Positions 17,307-25,577 of a stretch of DNA of 64,000 nt are shown here, one piece after another. This DNA comes from Kribbella soli (GTDB taxonomy: Bacteria > Actinomycetota > Actinomycetes > Propionibacteriales > Kribbellaceae). A model generated the notes under the pieces. It made no database searches and was not told the origin of the DNA. It worked only from the letters and a program-made list of their open reading frames with translations. Numbering within the stretch: the first letter of the stretch is position 1; every line of letters starts with the position of its first letter. Where the stretch lies: NCBI RefSeq assembly GCF_004331345.1, contig NZ_SJJZ01000001.1, forward strand, positions 1,178,001-1,242,000, read 5' to 3'. The translations under genes and the position numbers were made by a program.

Positions 17307-18126
17307 CGGCCCCGGATGCGAGACCGCTGACGTAGAACCGCTGCAGCCCCACGTACAGCACCACGCACGGGATCATCGCGATCACCGATCCCGCGACCAG
17401 CGATCCGAAGTTGATCTCGCCGTACGCGCCGGCCTGGACGTTCACGAGCGCGACCGGCAGCGTGTAGAGCTCGTCCTTGGTCAGGAAGGTGAGCGCACCG
17501 AGGAACTCCGTCCAGGCCGCCAGGAACGCATAGAGGGCGACGGTCGCGGCGCCCGGCGTGATCAGCGGGCGCAGGACGGAACCGAGCATCCGGAACGTTC
17601 CGCAACCGTCGACATGCGCCGAGTCCTCCAGCTCCACCGGCACCGACGCGAACGAGTTCCGCATCACGAACACCCCGAACGGCAGGTTGACCGTGGTGTA
17701 GAACAGCACCAGTCCGAGCAGGCTGTCCGTCAGCCGCAGGACGTTCATCTCCAGGTACAGCGGCGTCAGGATCGCCTGGAACGGGATCATCATCGACACC
17801 ACCACGAGCGCGAACAGCAGCGGCCCGCCGCGGAATCGGAAGCGTGCGAACCCGTACCCGGCGAAGGTGGCAAGCAGGGCCGTCAGTACGGCGGTGCTGA
17901 CGGCGACGATCAGGCTGTTTCCGACCGCCCGGACCAGGTTTCCGGGACCCTCGATCAGTGTCCGGAAGTTGTCCCAGGTCAGGTCGAAGAACGTTTTCCC
18001 GTCCGGAGCCGCGACGATCACGTCGTTCGGCTGCACCGAGCGGAAGAGTGCCCACAGCAACGGTACGGCGAAGACCAGGAACGCGCCGCCACCGCCGATC
18101 ACGTAAAACGTGTTCTTGAGTCGCAT
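17296..18126 (-). CDS. Carbohydrate ABC transporter permease (MalG type)
   Basis: This permease of 276 residues has six predicted membrane segments, the first at about residues 9-28. The EAA loop is EDSAHVDGCGTFRMLGSVLRPLITPG. It starts at ATG 18126, two bases after the stop of its partner permease. The stop lies 11 bases inside the end of the convergent terC gene. It is the last gene of the GH127 operon; no ATPase gene accompanies it, so a shared sugar ATPase is expected. Confidence 0.93.
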   Translation of the reverse strand: MRLKNTFYVIGGGGAFLVFAVPLLWALFRSVQPNDVIVAAPDGKTFFDLTWDNFRTLIEGPGNLVRAVGNSLIVAVSTAVLTALLATFAGYGFARFRFRGGPLLFALVVVSMMIPFQAILTPLYLEMNVLRLTDSLLGLVLFYTTVNLPFGVFVMRNSFASVPVELEDSAHVDGCGTFRMLGSVLRPLITPGAATVALYAFLAAWTEFLGALTFLTKDELYTLPVALVNVQAGAYGEINFGSLVAGSVIAMIPCVVLYVGLQRFYVSGLASGAVKG

Positions 18127-18128
18127 CG

Positions 18129-19010
18129 TCAGTCCTTCTCCCGGAGCAGGCGGAACTGGGCCGCGGTGACGAGGCCGACCACGATCACCAGCACGATCGA
18201 CAGCGCGGTCGCGGCGCCGAGCTGCAGCTGGACGAAGGCCCGGTTGTAGATGTACTGGACCACCGTCGTGGTGTCGGTTCCCGGACCGCCGCGGGTGAGG
18301 ATGTAGAACTGCGAGAACGCGAGCAGCGAGCCGATCACCGAGATGATCACCGCCATCGCGATCGTCCGCCGCAGGATCGGGATCGTGATCTCCCACTCCT
18401 GTTTCCACCAGCCCGCGCCGTCCAGCTCGGCGGACTCGTAGTACTCCCGCGGGATCGCCTGCATGCCGGCCATCAGCAGCATCATCGTGAGCCCGCTGAC
18501 CGCCCAGATCACCAGCACGCAGATCAGTCCGGTGGCGAGCGGCCCGTCCACCAGCCAGGCCGTCGTACCGTCGGTGATGCCGAGCTTGCGGAGCACGATG
18601 TTGATCACGCCGCTCTCCGGCTGCGCCTCCAGGACGGTGACGAAGCTGAGCGTGGACAGTCCGACGACGAACGGCAGGAAGAAGACCGTTCGCAGCACCG
18701 TGGAGCCGCGGCGTTTCCGGCGTACCAGGACCGCGAGCGCATAGCCGAGCACCAGGATCGGCCCGGTCACGATGACCGTGTAGAGCAGGGTGTAGAGGAC
18801 GGACTTGGCGAACGCGGCGTCGGACACGATCGCGGTGTAGTTCTTCAGCCCACTGAACTTCACCGTGCCGATCAACGGCCAGTTGGTCAGCGAGATCACC
18901 AGCGCGAACCCGAGCGGGATCAGGACGAAGACCCCGACGAACAGTACGGCGGGACTCACCAGGAGCAGCCCCGTGCGGCCAGGATGTGTGAGCGAACGTG
19001 GCGTGCTCAT
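18129..19010 (-). CDS. Carbohydrate ABC transporter permease (MalF type)
   Basis: The permease has 293 residues from ATG 19010, overlapping the binding-protein stop by ATGA; the frame is open far upstream but only as a shadow. Membrane segments start at LLLVSPAVLFVGVFVLIPLGFALV. The ABC-interaction loop reads YESAELDGAGWWKQEWEITIPILRR. It pairs with the following permease to form the channel for sugars released by the GH127 enzyme. Confidence 0.93.
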   Translation of the reverse strand: MSTPRSLTHPGRTGLLLVSPAVLFVGVFVLIPLGFALVISLTNWPLIGTVKFSGLKNYTAIVSDAAFAKSVLYTLLYTVIVTGPILVLGYALAVLVRRKRRGSTVLRTVFFLPFVVGLSTLSFVTVLEAQPESGVINIVLRKLGITDGTTAWLVDGPLATGLICVLVIWAVSGLTMMLLMAGMQAIPREYYESAELDGAGWWKQEWEITIPILRRTIAMAVIISVIGSLLAFSQFYILTRGGPGTDTTTVVQYIYNRAFVQLQLGAATALSIVLVIVVGLVTAAQFRLLREKD

Positions 19011-20317
19011 GCCTGCCCCTGTTTCAGAATGCGGTCGTAGTTCTGCTGTGCTTCCTTCATGGCGGCCTCCAGCTCGCCGTCGAACACGGCGCGGCGGAAC
19101 ATCTGCAGCCACGGCCCGTCCGGCTGGTTGTAGAGGAGGTTGTAGGAAAGCGTTGTCGGCGCGTACCCCTCCTGGATGCGTTCCAGCGGCAGCGTCGCCA
19201 ACGGATACTTCTTCGCGAACTCCGCGGTCCGCGCGTCGGACCGCACCGGCGTGTACCCACCGGCCGGCAGATCGATCTGTTGCGGCAGGTCCAGCGCGAA
19301 CCGCACGAACTCCCACGCCCCCGATGCATTGCGCGCGCCGCGTGGGATACACATGTTGTCGCCGCCGTCGAAGAACGCCGCACCGCCGTCGGGCCCGGAG
19401 AGCAACCGCGGCGCCACCTTCTGGTGGAACGCCTCGTCGGACGCGGACACGACCACGCTGTAGTTGGACGGGAAGATGCCGATCTTGCCGGCCCGGAAAT
19501 CGCTCCCCCAACGGGACGCGTCGTCGGAGAAGTTCGCCCGCGGCACCAGGCCGTCGACCCACAGCTGACGATGCAGCTCGAGCATCTGCTGAACGACATC
19601 GTTTCCGACGATGTGTCCGGACTGCTCGCCGATCGTGCCCTGGATCAGATCGGTGTCCGCCGCCCAGATCATCGGCTGTACGACGAAACCGAGTGCTCCC
19701 GGACTGTTCGCCGGGAAACTCCACGCATAGATGTCGTCGCCGAGTTTCCGAAACTTCCGGGCTGCTGCCAGCAGATTGTCGAACGACTTGATCGCCTCGT
19801 CCGGATCGACGTCGGCCCGGTCGCACAGCTCGGTGTTGAACCAGAACATCGAGTTGTCCGCGAGGTACGGAACGCCGTACGCCCGGTCGTTCTTCGTCGC
19901 CAGCCGGAGATGGCCGGGGCTGAGTTTGTCCCGGAAGTCCAGCGCGGCGAGCGGGTCGGTCAGGTCGGTGAACGCGTCGCGGTAGATGAACAGCATCGAG
20001 TTGATGTCGTCGATGTCGACCAGGTCCGGCACCGTCCGGCCGCGGATCGCGGTCGCCAGCTTGGTCACGTACTGGGCGTCCAGGACCGGTGTCAGCTCGA
20101 CGGTGAGCCGGTTCTGGGACGCGTTGAACTTCTTCACCAGGTCGGTCAGACCGGTCTGCGTCGCCGCCCGGCACCACACCTGCACGGTGCCGGTGGCGTC
20201 CTGCCCGAAACCCGCCGCCTGGACGTCGGGTTCGGGCAGGACCGAGCTACAGCCCGGGAACAGACCGGCCGTGGTCGCCGCGGCGCCTACGCCGAGGAAC
20301 TTCCGCCGGGTGAGCAT
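19007..20317 (-). CDS. Sugar ABC transporter substrate-binding lipoprotein
   Basis: A family 1 binding protein of 436 residues. The N-terminus MLTRRKFLGVGAAATTAGLFPGC combines a twin-arginine-like RR-KFLG motif with a lipobox (FPGC), so it may be a Tat-exported lipoprotein. The mature part has the usual YGVPYLADNSMFWFNTELCDRA and WEFVRFALDLPQQ segments. It starts 2 bases after the GH127 stop. The ligand is probably an arabinofuranosyl oligosaccharide or L-arabinose-containing sugar, judged from the neighbouring hydrolase. Confidence 0.92.
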   Translation of the reverse strand: MLTRRKFLGVGAAATTAGLFPGCSSVLPEPDVQAAGFGQDATGTVQVWCRAATQTGLTDLVKKFNASQNRLTVELTPVLDAQYVTKLATAIRGRTVPDLVDIDDINSMLFIYRDAFTDLTDPLAALDFRDKLSPGHLRLATKNDRAYGVPYLADNSMFWFNTELCDRADVDPDEAIKSFDNLLAAARKFRKLGDDIYAWSFPANSPGALGFVVQPMIWAADTDLIQGTIGEQSGHIVGNDVVQQMLELHRQLWVDGLVPRANFSDDASRWGSDFRAGKIGIFPSNYSVVVSASDEAFHQKVAPRLLSGPDGGAAFFDGGDNMCIPRGARNASGAWEFVRFALDLPQQIDLPAGGYTPVRSDARTAEFAKKYPLATLPLERIQEGYAPTTLSYNLLYNQPDGPWLQMFRRAVFDGELEAAMKEAQQNYDRILKQGQA

Positions 20318-20319
20318 CG

Positions 20320-22176
20320 TCAGGCCCGGGGCAGCCAGACGCGCATGGCACCGATCTCGCGGTTCGCCCATGCGTAGTACGGGATCGCCGTCACCTCGAC
20401 CTCGTCTCCGGTGGAGTCCTCCGCATCGCCGGTGAACGGCCAGCCCTCGCGATGCCCGGTGCCGGTACGTCCCCGGGCCGACAGGACCGTGACCCCGTCG
20501 AGCAGTTCCGAGTCCTGCGCGACAGGTGCCTCAGGCAACAGATGGAGGTCGTCGACGTTCGCGGTGTTGTCCACCTGCTCGACGGCGTACACCAGCGGTC
20601 CCCGCTCGATGGCGACACAGCCGCGGACAGCATCGATCCGCGGGTCCGCACCGACCAGGCGCGGCGTGAGCGGCAGCTGCAGGTCGATGTCGGCGGCCTC
20701 GACCCGGGCGTATCCACCAGCCTCCACCGGCTGCCCGTTCACCGTCGCGCCATCGGCCCACCCCGGAATGCGCAGCTCAACCGCCACCGGCGTCGCGCTG
20801 GTGATGCGGACCGAGCCGTCCCACGGGTAGTTGGTGTCGACGGTCAGCTCGACGTCGCCGGACGTGATGACACCGGCGGCGTACTGGTGGATCTGGACGG
20901 CGTCGTCGGTGGTCGTCGCGAGGTAGCCGTCGAGACTCGACAGGGTGCGCATGATGTTCGGCGGACAGCACGCGCAGTCGAACCAGCCACGCCGTCCGTG
21001 CGCCGGGCTCCGGCCGGTGTCCGGGTACGCCGATCCGCGCAGCTGCAACGGGTTGACGTAGAAGTACTCGGTCCCGGTCAGCGAAACGCCGGCAAGGAAA
21101 CCGTTGTACAGCATCCGCTCGATCGCATCGCCGTACGCCGCCTCGCCGGTCGCGAGCAGCATCCGCCATGCCCACTGGATTCCGCCGATCGCGGCACACG
21201 TTTCCGCGTACGCACGATCCGGCGGCAGCTCGTACTCGTCGCCGAACGCCTCGCCCTCCCAGCGCGCACCCAGCCCGCCGGTGACGTACGTCTTCGTGGA
21301 CCACATGTGGTCGAACTGCGACTTCAGGGAATCCAGCAGCTCGGAGTCGCCGGTCTCCAGCGCGACGTCGGCCGCACCGGCGGCGAGGTAGACCGCGCGG
21401 ACCGAGTGCCCCTCGACCGAGGTCGCCTCGCGGACCGGGACCCGGTCGGAGAAGTACGCCGGCGAGTGCCCGTGCCGCTCGATGATCCCGTGCCCACGAG
21501 CCTCGACGAACCATTTCGCGAGATCCAGGTACGCCGTCGTACCGGTTTCTCGATAGAGCTCGACGAGGGCCATCTCGATGACCGGGTGGCCGTCGACGTC
21601 GACGGTCTTGTCGTCGCCGAACGTCGCCACCAGGTGGTCGGCCAGCTTGGTCGCGACATCGAGCAGCGCCCGGTCGCCGGTGCAGCGGACCTGGGCGACC
21701 GCGGCCTGGATCAGGTGGCCGGCGCAGTAGTGCTCGTGACTCCAGACGAGTTGCTGGTAGCGGCCCTCATCGCCGTACCGGAGCTGGACGACCGAGTCGA
21801 GATAGCCGTCCTCGCGTTGGGCGGCCGCGACGACCGCAGTCAGATCGCGGATGCGCTGCAGCAGGTCGTCGTCGGGGTTGCGTCCGTACTCCCACGCCGC
21901 GGCCTCGAGCCATTTGTAGACGTCGGAGTCGGCGAACACCGGGCCGATCGCCTCGCCTTCGCCGAGGCCGGCCGCGAGGCGGAGGTTCTGCAGGTTTCCG
22001 GCCTTCTCGAGCTGGTCCTGGCCGCTCGGGATCGCGTCCGCGCCGTTGCGGGCCTGCCGCGGCGCCCAGAAGCCGCCGGTGATCGTGGCCTGGCCGAGTC
22101 CGAGGGGGTGCCGGCGGCCCTTCGTGGTGGCCGCCGGGCTGCGGGAAGTAGTGACAGTTTCCGGGGAAGCGCTCAT
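20320..22176 (-). CDS. GH127 family beta-L-arabinofuranosidase
   Basis: This enzyme has 618 residues from ATG 22176; an upstream in-frame ATG falls inside the operator and is unlikely. It is an alpha/alpha-barrel glycoside hydrolase (formerly DUF1680). The HypBA1-type active site is visible: YAETCAAIGGIQW supplies the metal-binding Glu and Cys, and DCACCPPN the cysteine pair that includes the nucleophile. VWSHEHYCAGHLIQAA is another conserved stretch. There is no signal peptide, so it acts inside the cell on imported arabinofuranosides. It is the first gene of an operon with a sugar ABC system and faces a LacI gene. Confidence 0.92.
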   Translation of the reverse strand: MSASPETVTTSRSPAATTKGRRHPLGLGQATITGGFWAPRQARNGADAIPSGQDQLEKAGNLQNLRLAAGLGEGEAIGPVFADSDVYKWLEAAAWEYGRNPDDDLLQRIRDLTAVVAAAQREDGYLDSVVQLRYGDEGRYQQLVWSHEHYCAGHLIQAAVAQVRCTGDRALLDVATKLADHLVATFGDDKTVDVDGHPVIEMALVELYRETGTTAYLDLAKWFVEARGHGIIERHGHSPAYFSDRVPVREATSVEGHSVRAVYLAAGAADVALETGDSELLDSLKSQFDHMWSTKTYVTGGLGARWEGEAFGDEYELPPDRAYAETCAAIGGIQWAWRMLLATGEAAYGDAIERMLYNGFLAGVSLTGTEYFYVNPLQLRGSAYPDTGRSPAHGRRGWFDCACCPPNIMRTLSSLDGYLATTTDDAVQIHQYAAGVITSGDVELTVDTNYPWDGSVRITSATPVAVELRIPGWADGATVNGQPVEAGGYARVEAADIDLQLPLTPRLVGADPRIDAVRGCVAIERGPLVYAVEQVDNTANVDDLHLLPEAPVAQDSELLDGVTVLSARGRTGTGHREGWPFTGDAEDSTGDEVEVTAIPYYAWANREIGAMRVWLPRA

Positions 22177-22195
22177 CTGCCGTGACTCCTGAGTT

Positions 22196-22220
22196 AGGAA
22201 AATCCGGAACACGTTTTCCT
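22196..22220. promoter_or_regulatory. LacI-type operator between GH127 operon and lacI gene
   Basis: Two nested dyads are visible: AGGAAAA (22196-22202) against TTTTCCT (22214-22220), and the 14-mer GGAACACGTTTTCC at 22206-22219, which is palindromic around a central CG with one mismatched pair. A central CG is typical for LacI-family operators. It lies 20-44 bases upstream of the GH127 start. Confidence 0.6.
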
Positions 22221-22333
22221 GGACGAAGGTAGAGAGCCTGCAGCGCCAGGTCAACCCCTACCTGTGGATAAACTCCGGGCCGGCCGCGATCCGTGGGGTA
22301 CTGTGCCGGAAACCTCAGGAAAGGAGTTGCCGC

Positions 22334-23332
22334 ATGCCGTCACGGAGCATCCGCACGCCCGGGATCAAGGACGTGGCCGCGCTGGCCGGCGTCTCGGCGA
22401 GCACGGCGTCGAAGGCGCTGAACGACACCGGGCAGCTCCGCGCGGCGACCCGCGAGCGCGTCCGGCAGGCCGCCGAACAGCTCGGTTTCACCCCGGACAG
22501 TCGCGGCCGCGCGCTCGCGTCCGGGCGCAGTTTCACGGTCGGTCTGATCACCACGGACAGCTCCGGCCGGTTCAGCATCCCGATCATGCTCGGCGCCGAG
22601 GACGCGCTCAGCGCGGGCGAGATGGCGCTGGTTCTCTGCGACACCCGCGACGACCCGCTCCGCGAGCAGCACTACCTGAAGTCGCTGGTGTCCCGCCGGG
22701 TGGACGGCATCATCGTGACCGGTCGCCGAACCGAGGCGCGGGAGCCGATCGACGTGCCGATCCCGGTCGTCTACGCGTTCAGTCCGTCGACCGATCCGGA
22801 CGACACGTCGGTGATCGTCGACGACCACGGCGGCGCCGCGTCGGCCGCGCGGCACTTGCTGTCCCTCGGCCGCGAGCAGATCGCGCACGTCACCGGGCCG
22901 GAGTCACACCTCAGCGCACAGATCCGGGCCGCGGCGACCATGGGGGCCGCGCGGGAGGCGTTCGTCGGCCAGCCGCTGTACGGCGAGTGGAGCGAGCGCT
23001 GGGGCCGGCACGCGGTCGACGTACTGCTCCGGGCGCAGCCGACCGTGGACGCGATCACCTGCGGCAGTGACCAGATCGCCCGCGGCGTCTGCGACCGCCT
23101 GCGCGAGCTCGGCCGCTCGGTCCCCGACGACATCGCGGTCACCGGCTACGACAACTGGTCCGTGATGGCACTGGCCAGCCGCCCACCACTCACCACCGTC
23201 GACATGGAGCTCGAAGAACTCGGCCGCCGGACCGCCAATCTGCTCCTCGACGTCATCGCCGGCTCACCCCGCCGCGGTCAACTGATCCTTCCCACCCGCC
23301 TGATCACCCGCGAGTCGACCCTCGGCACCTGA
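22334..23332 (+). CDS. LacI-family transcriptional regulator
   Basis: A regulator of 332 residues; AGGAAAGGAG precedes the ATG. The helix-turn-helix with hinge reads GIKDVAALAGVSASTASKALNDTGQL (residues 9-34), followed by RALASGRSFTVGLIT and a periplasmic-binding-like effector domain ending in RLITRES. It is divergent from the GH127/ABC operon, whose start is 157 bases away, and most likely represses it until the sugar is present. Confidence 0.93.
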   Translation: MPSRSIRTPGIKDVAALAGVSASTASKALNDTGQLRAATRERVRQAAEQLGFTPDSRGRALASGRSFTVGLITTDSSGRFSIPIMLGAEDALSAGEMALVLCDTRDDPLREQHYLKSLVSRRVDGIIVTGRRTEAREPIDVPIPVVYAFSPSTDPDDTSVIVDDHGGAASAARHLLSLGREQIAHVTGPESHLSAQIRAAATMGAAREAFVGQPLYGEWSERWGRHAVDVLLRAQPTVDAITCGSDQIARGVCDRLRELGRSVPDDIAVTGYDNWSVMALASRPPLTTVDMELEELGRRTANLLLDVIAGSPRRGQLILPTRLITRESTLGT

Positions 23333-23402
23333 GCCTCGCGCGTCCAGTCTTCGGATAGTCACCCGCACGACCGCCGTTGGTTGCCGAAAACCCTCTAGAT
23401 TG

Positions 23403-24623
23403 ATGCGGGTGCTGCGCAAGCTAATGATCGGCGTGGCGGTCATCGCCACGCTGGTGGCGGGGGTGGGGACCGCGCGTCTGGTTCTTCCGTGGACCGATCC
23501 CGCCCGTGGCGTGGTGAAGCAGCTGGCGTTCCTGCGTGCCGAGCTCGAGGGCGGCGCGGACCTGGCTGCGCAGAAACAGTTTCCGGAGGGCTATTTCTTT
23601 CTCAACGTCCTGTACGGCCTGAGCTGGGTCCAGGTCGGCATCGACGATCCCGCACGCTCCGCGGACGCGACCGCGCAGGTGCGGTGGGCGCTCGACCGGA
23701 TCGAGTCCACGGACGGGACCGCTCCGTTCGACGAGTCGCTGCAGCCGCAGTACGGCGTTTTCTACGCGGGCTGGACGAACTGGCTGCGCGGCGGGCTGAT
23801 CGCGCTCGGCCACTCGGATGCCGCCGACCGCGACACCTTCACCAGCGAATCGGTGGAGATCGCCACCGCTTTCCGGACCGCGAAGACCCCGTTCCTGGCG
23901 GCGTACCCGGGGCAGGCCTGGCCGGTCGACTCGGTCGTCGCGATCGCCTCACTGCGGTTGTACGACGCCTTGGTCGTACCGCGCTTCGGGCAGATCGCGC
24001 GGAACTGGGTGACGACGGCGAAGACGAAGCTGGATCCGGCGACCGGATTGCTGCCCCATCAGGTGGTTCCGCAGGTGTCCGGCGCGCGCGGTTCGTCGCA
24101 GGCGATGATCCAGCGGTTTCTGATCGACATCGATCCGGCCTTCGCGCGAACGCAGTACGAGATCTTCAAGGACAAGTTCGTCACCGGGCTCGGCGTTCGC
24201 GAGTACCCGAAGGGCTCGACCGGACAGGGCGACGTCGATTCCGGGCCGCTGGTGTTCGGGAGGAGTCTGTCCGCGACCGTGGTCACTGTCGGCGCGGCGC
24301 GGGTGCATCATGATCCGCTCGCGGACCGGCTGGCGCGCGAGGGTGAGCTGGTCGGGATGCCGTTCAGCGGGCTGAAGACGAAGCGGTACCTGTTCGGCGC
24401 GGTGCCGATCGGGGACGCGTTCCTCGCCTGGTCGACGTCCGCTCGCCCGATGGTCGCCGCCGACCAGGGAGGTGGCCAGGGAAGTCGCGACCAGGTCGAG
24501 TTCGACGGCGAGTCCGGCTGGTGGCGGCTTCCCTGGCTGGTGTTGCTCTGGCTACCGGCGCTGATCCTCTGGGGCGCGCTCCGGCTCAGGCATCGCGGCC
24601 GAAGGCGGAAGCGAGGGCACTGA
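23403..24623 (+). CDS. Membrane-anchored protein of unknown function
   Basis: The start is ATG 23403 (a TTG precedes directly); 406 residues. There are two membrane segments: one at the N-terminus (LMIGVAVIATLVAGVGTARLVLP) and one near the end (WLVLLWLPALILWGALRL) followed by a basic tail. The middle 330 residues are hydrophilic with many Trp and Tyr, and repeated helix-like blocks (YFFLNVLYGLSWVQVG, GVFYAGWTNWLRGGLIALGH, AYPGQAWPVDSVVAIASLRLYD) resembling an alpha/alpha-barrel, which fits a sugar- or lipid-linked enzyme domain. I do not recognise the family. Its end overlaps the convergent CE7 gene by 38 bases. Confidence 0.75.
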   Translation: MRVLRKLMIGVAVIATLVAGVGTARLVLPWTDPARGVVKQLAFLRAELEGGADLAAQKQFPEGYFFLNVLYGLSWVQVGIDDPARSADATAQVRWALDRIESTDGTAPFDESLQPQYGVFYAGWTNWLRGGLIALGHSDAADRDTFTSESVEIATAFRTAKTPFLAAYPGQAWPVDSVVAIASLRLYDALVVPRFGQIARNWVTTAKTKLDPATGLLPHQVVPQVSGARGSSQAMIQRFLIDIDPAFARTQYEIFKDKFVTGLGVREYPKGSTGQGDVDSGPLVFGRSLSATVVTVGAARVHHDPLADRLAREGELVGMPFSGLKTKRYLFGAVPIGDAFLAWSTSARPMVAADQGGGQGSRDQVEFDGESGWWRLPWLVLLWLPALILWGALRLRHRGRRRKRGH

Positions 24624-25566
24624 GCTTGCGCGGCAGGTCGTACTCCGCGCCGCCTTCGTGCCCGTTGTAGGTGAACACCTCGATCTCCGCGGGACCGGCG
24701 TACCGGTGATATGCCGCGAACACCGTCGACGGCGGGCAGATGTTGTCCATCAGTGCGACCGAGAACCACGCCGGGCAGGTCGCCCGCGCGGCGAAGTTCA
24801 CCGCGTCGAAGTAGGACAGCGTGCCGATCGCGGTCTCGGTCTCGAACCGGTGCCCCTTCAGCCAGCGCGCGATCTCGGCGTACGGACCGTTGTCCGTGAT
24901 CTGCGACGCCCGCCGGTAGTGCGACAGGAACGGTACGTCGGCGATCGCGGCGGACAGGTCGGCGCGCAGACCGGCGACCGCGATCGCCAGCCCACCGCCC
25001 TGGCTGCCACCGACCACGGCGACGCGATCACTGTCGACGTCAGGGCTGCTCTTCACGGCGTCGACCGCACGGACCGCGTCGGTGATCAGCCGGCGGTAGT
25101 AGTGCTTGGCCGGATCCTCGATTCCGCGGGTCAGGAAACCCGGTGACGACGATCCGTGTCCTTCCGGCGCGATGTCCGGAGTTTCCGAAACGGTTTTTCC
25201 GCCACCACCCTGACCGCGGTTGTCCATGATCAGGTGCGCGTACCCGGCCGCGCTCCAGGTCAGCCACTCGTACGGAATGCCGCGGCCGCCGTTGTAGCCG
25301 ATGTACTGCACGACCGCGGGCAGCGGACCGGTGCGATGGCGTGGCAGGAGCAGCCATGCCTTCACCGGTTGACCACCCCATCCGCTGAACGTGACGTCCT
25401 GGACCTCGACGGTCGCAAGGCGTGCGTCGTACGGCGTGAACCGGGCGTCGATCGGGCGGCCGGCCGCGTCGTCGAGCGTCTGCTTCCAGAACGCGTCGAA
25501 GTCCGCGGGCTCCTCCGGCTCCGGCCGGTACTCACGCAACCGGTCCAGGGGCATGTCGACGAGCAT
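24586..25566 (-). CDS. CE7-family acetylxylan esterase / cephalosporin-C deacetylase
   Basis: This alpha/beta hydrolase of 326 residues starts at ATG 25566; the open frame extends further upstream only as a shadow of the PL8 gene. The opening MLVDMPLDRLREYRPEP is typical of CE7 enzymes. The nucleophile elbow is VVGGSQGGGLA, the Arg-Gly-Gln oxyanion motif is NRGQGGGGK, and the late His lies in NGHEGG. It removes acetyl groups from oligosaccharides in the cytoplasm. It is the last gene of the long 38.5-24.6 kb operon. Confidence 0.92.
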   Translation of the reverse strand: MLVDMPLDRLREYRPEPEEPADFDAFWKQTLDDAAGRPIDARFTPYDARLATVEVQDVTFSGWGGQPVKAWLLLPRHRTGPLPAVVQYIGYNGGRGIPYEWLTWSAAGYAHLIMDNRGQGGGGKTVSETPDIAPEGHGSSSPGFLTRGIEDPAKHYYRRLITDAVRAVDAVKSSPDVDSDRVAVVGGSQGGGLAIAVAGLRADLSAAIADVPFLSHYRRASQITDNGPYAEIARWLKGHRFETETAIGTLSYFDAVNFAARATCPAWFSVALMDNICPPSTVFAAYHRYAGPAEIEVFTYNGHEGGAEYDLPRKLSALASAFGRDA

Positions 25567-25577
25567 CAGTTTTCCTT

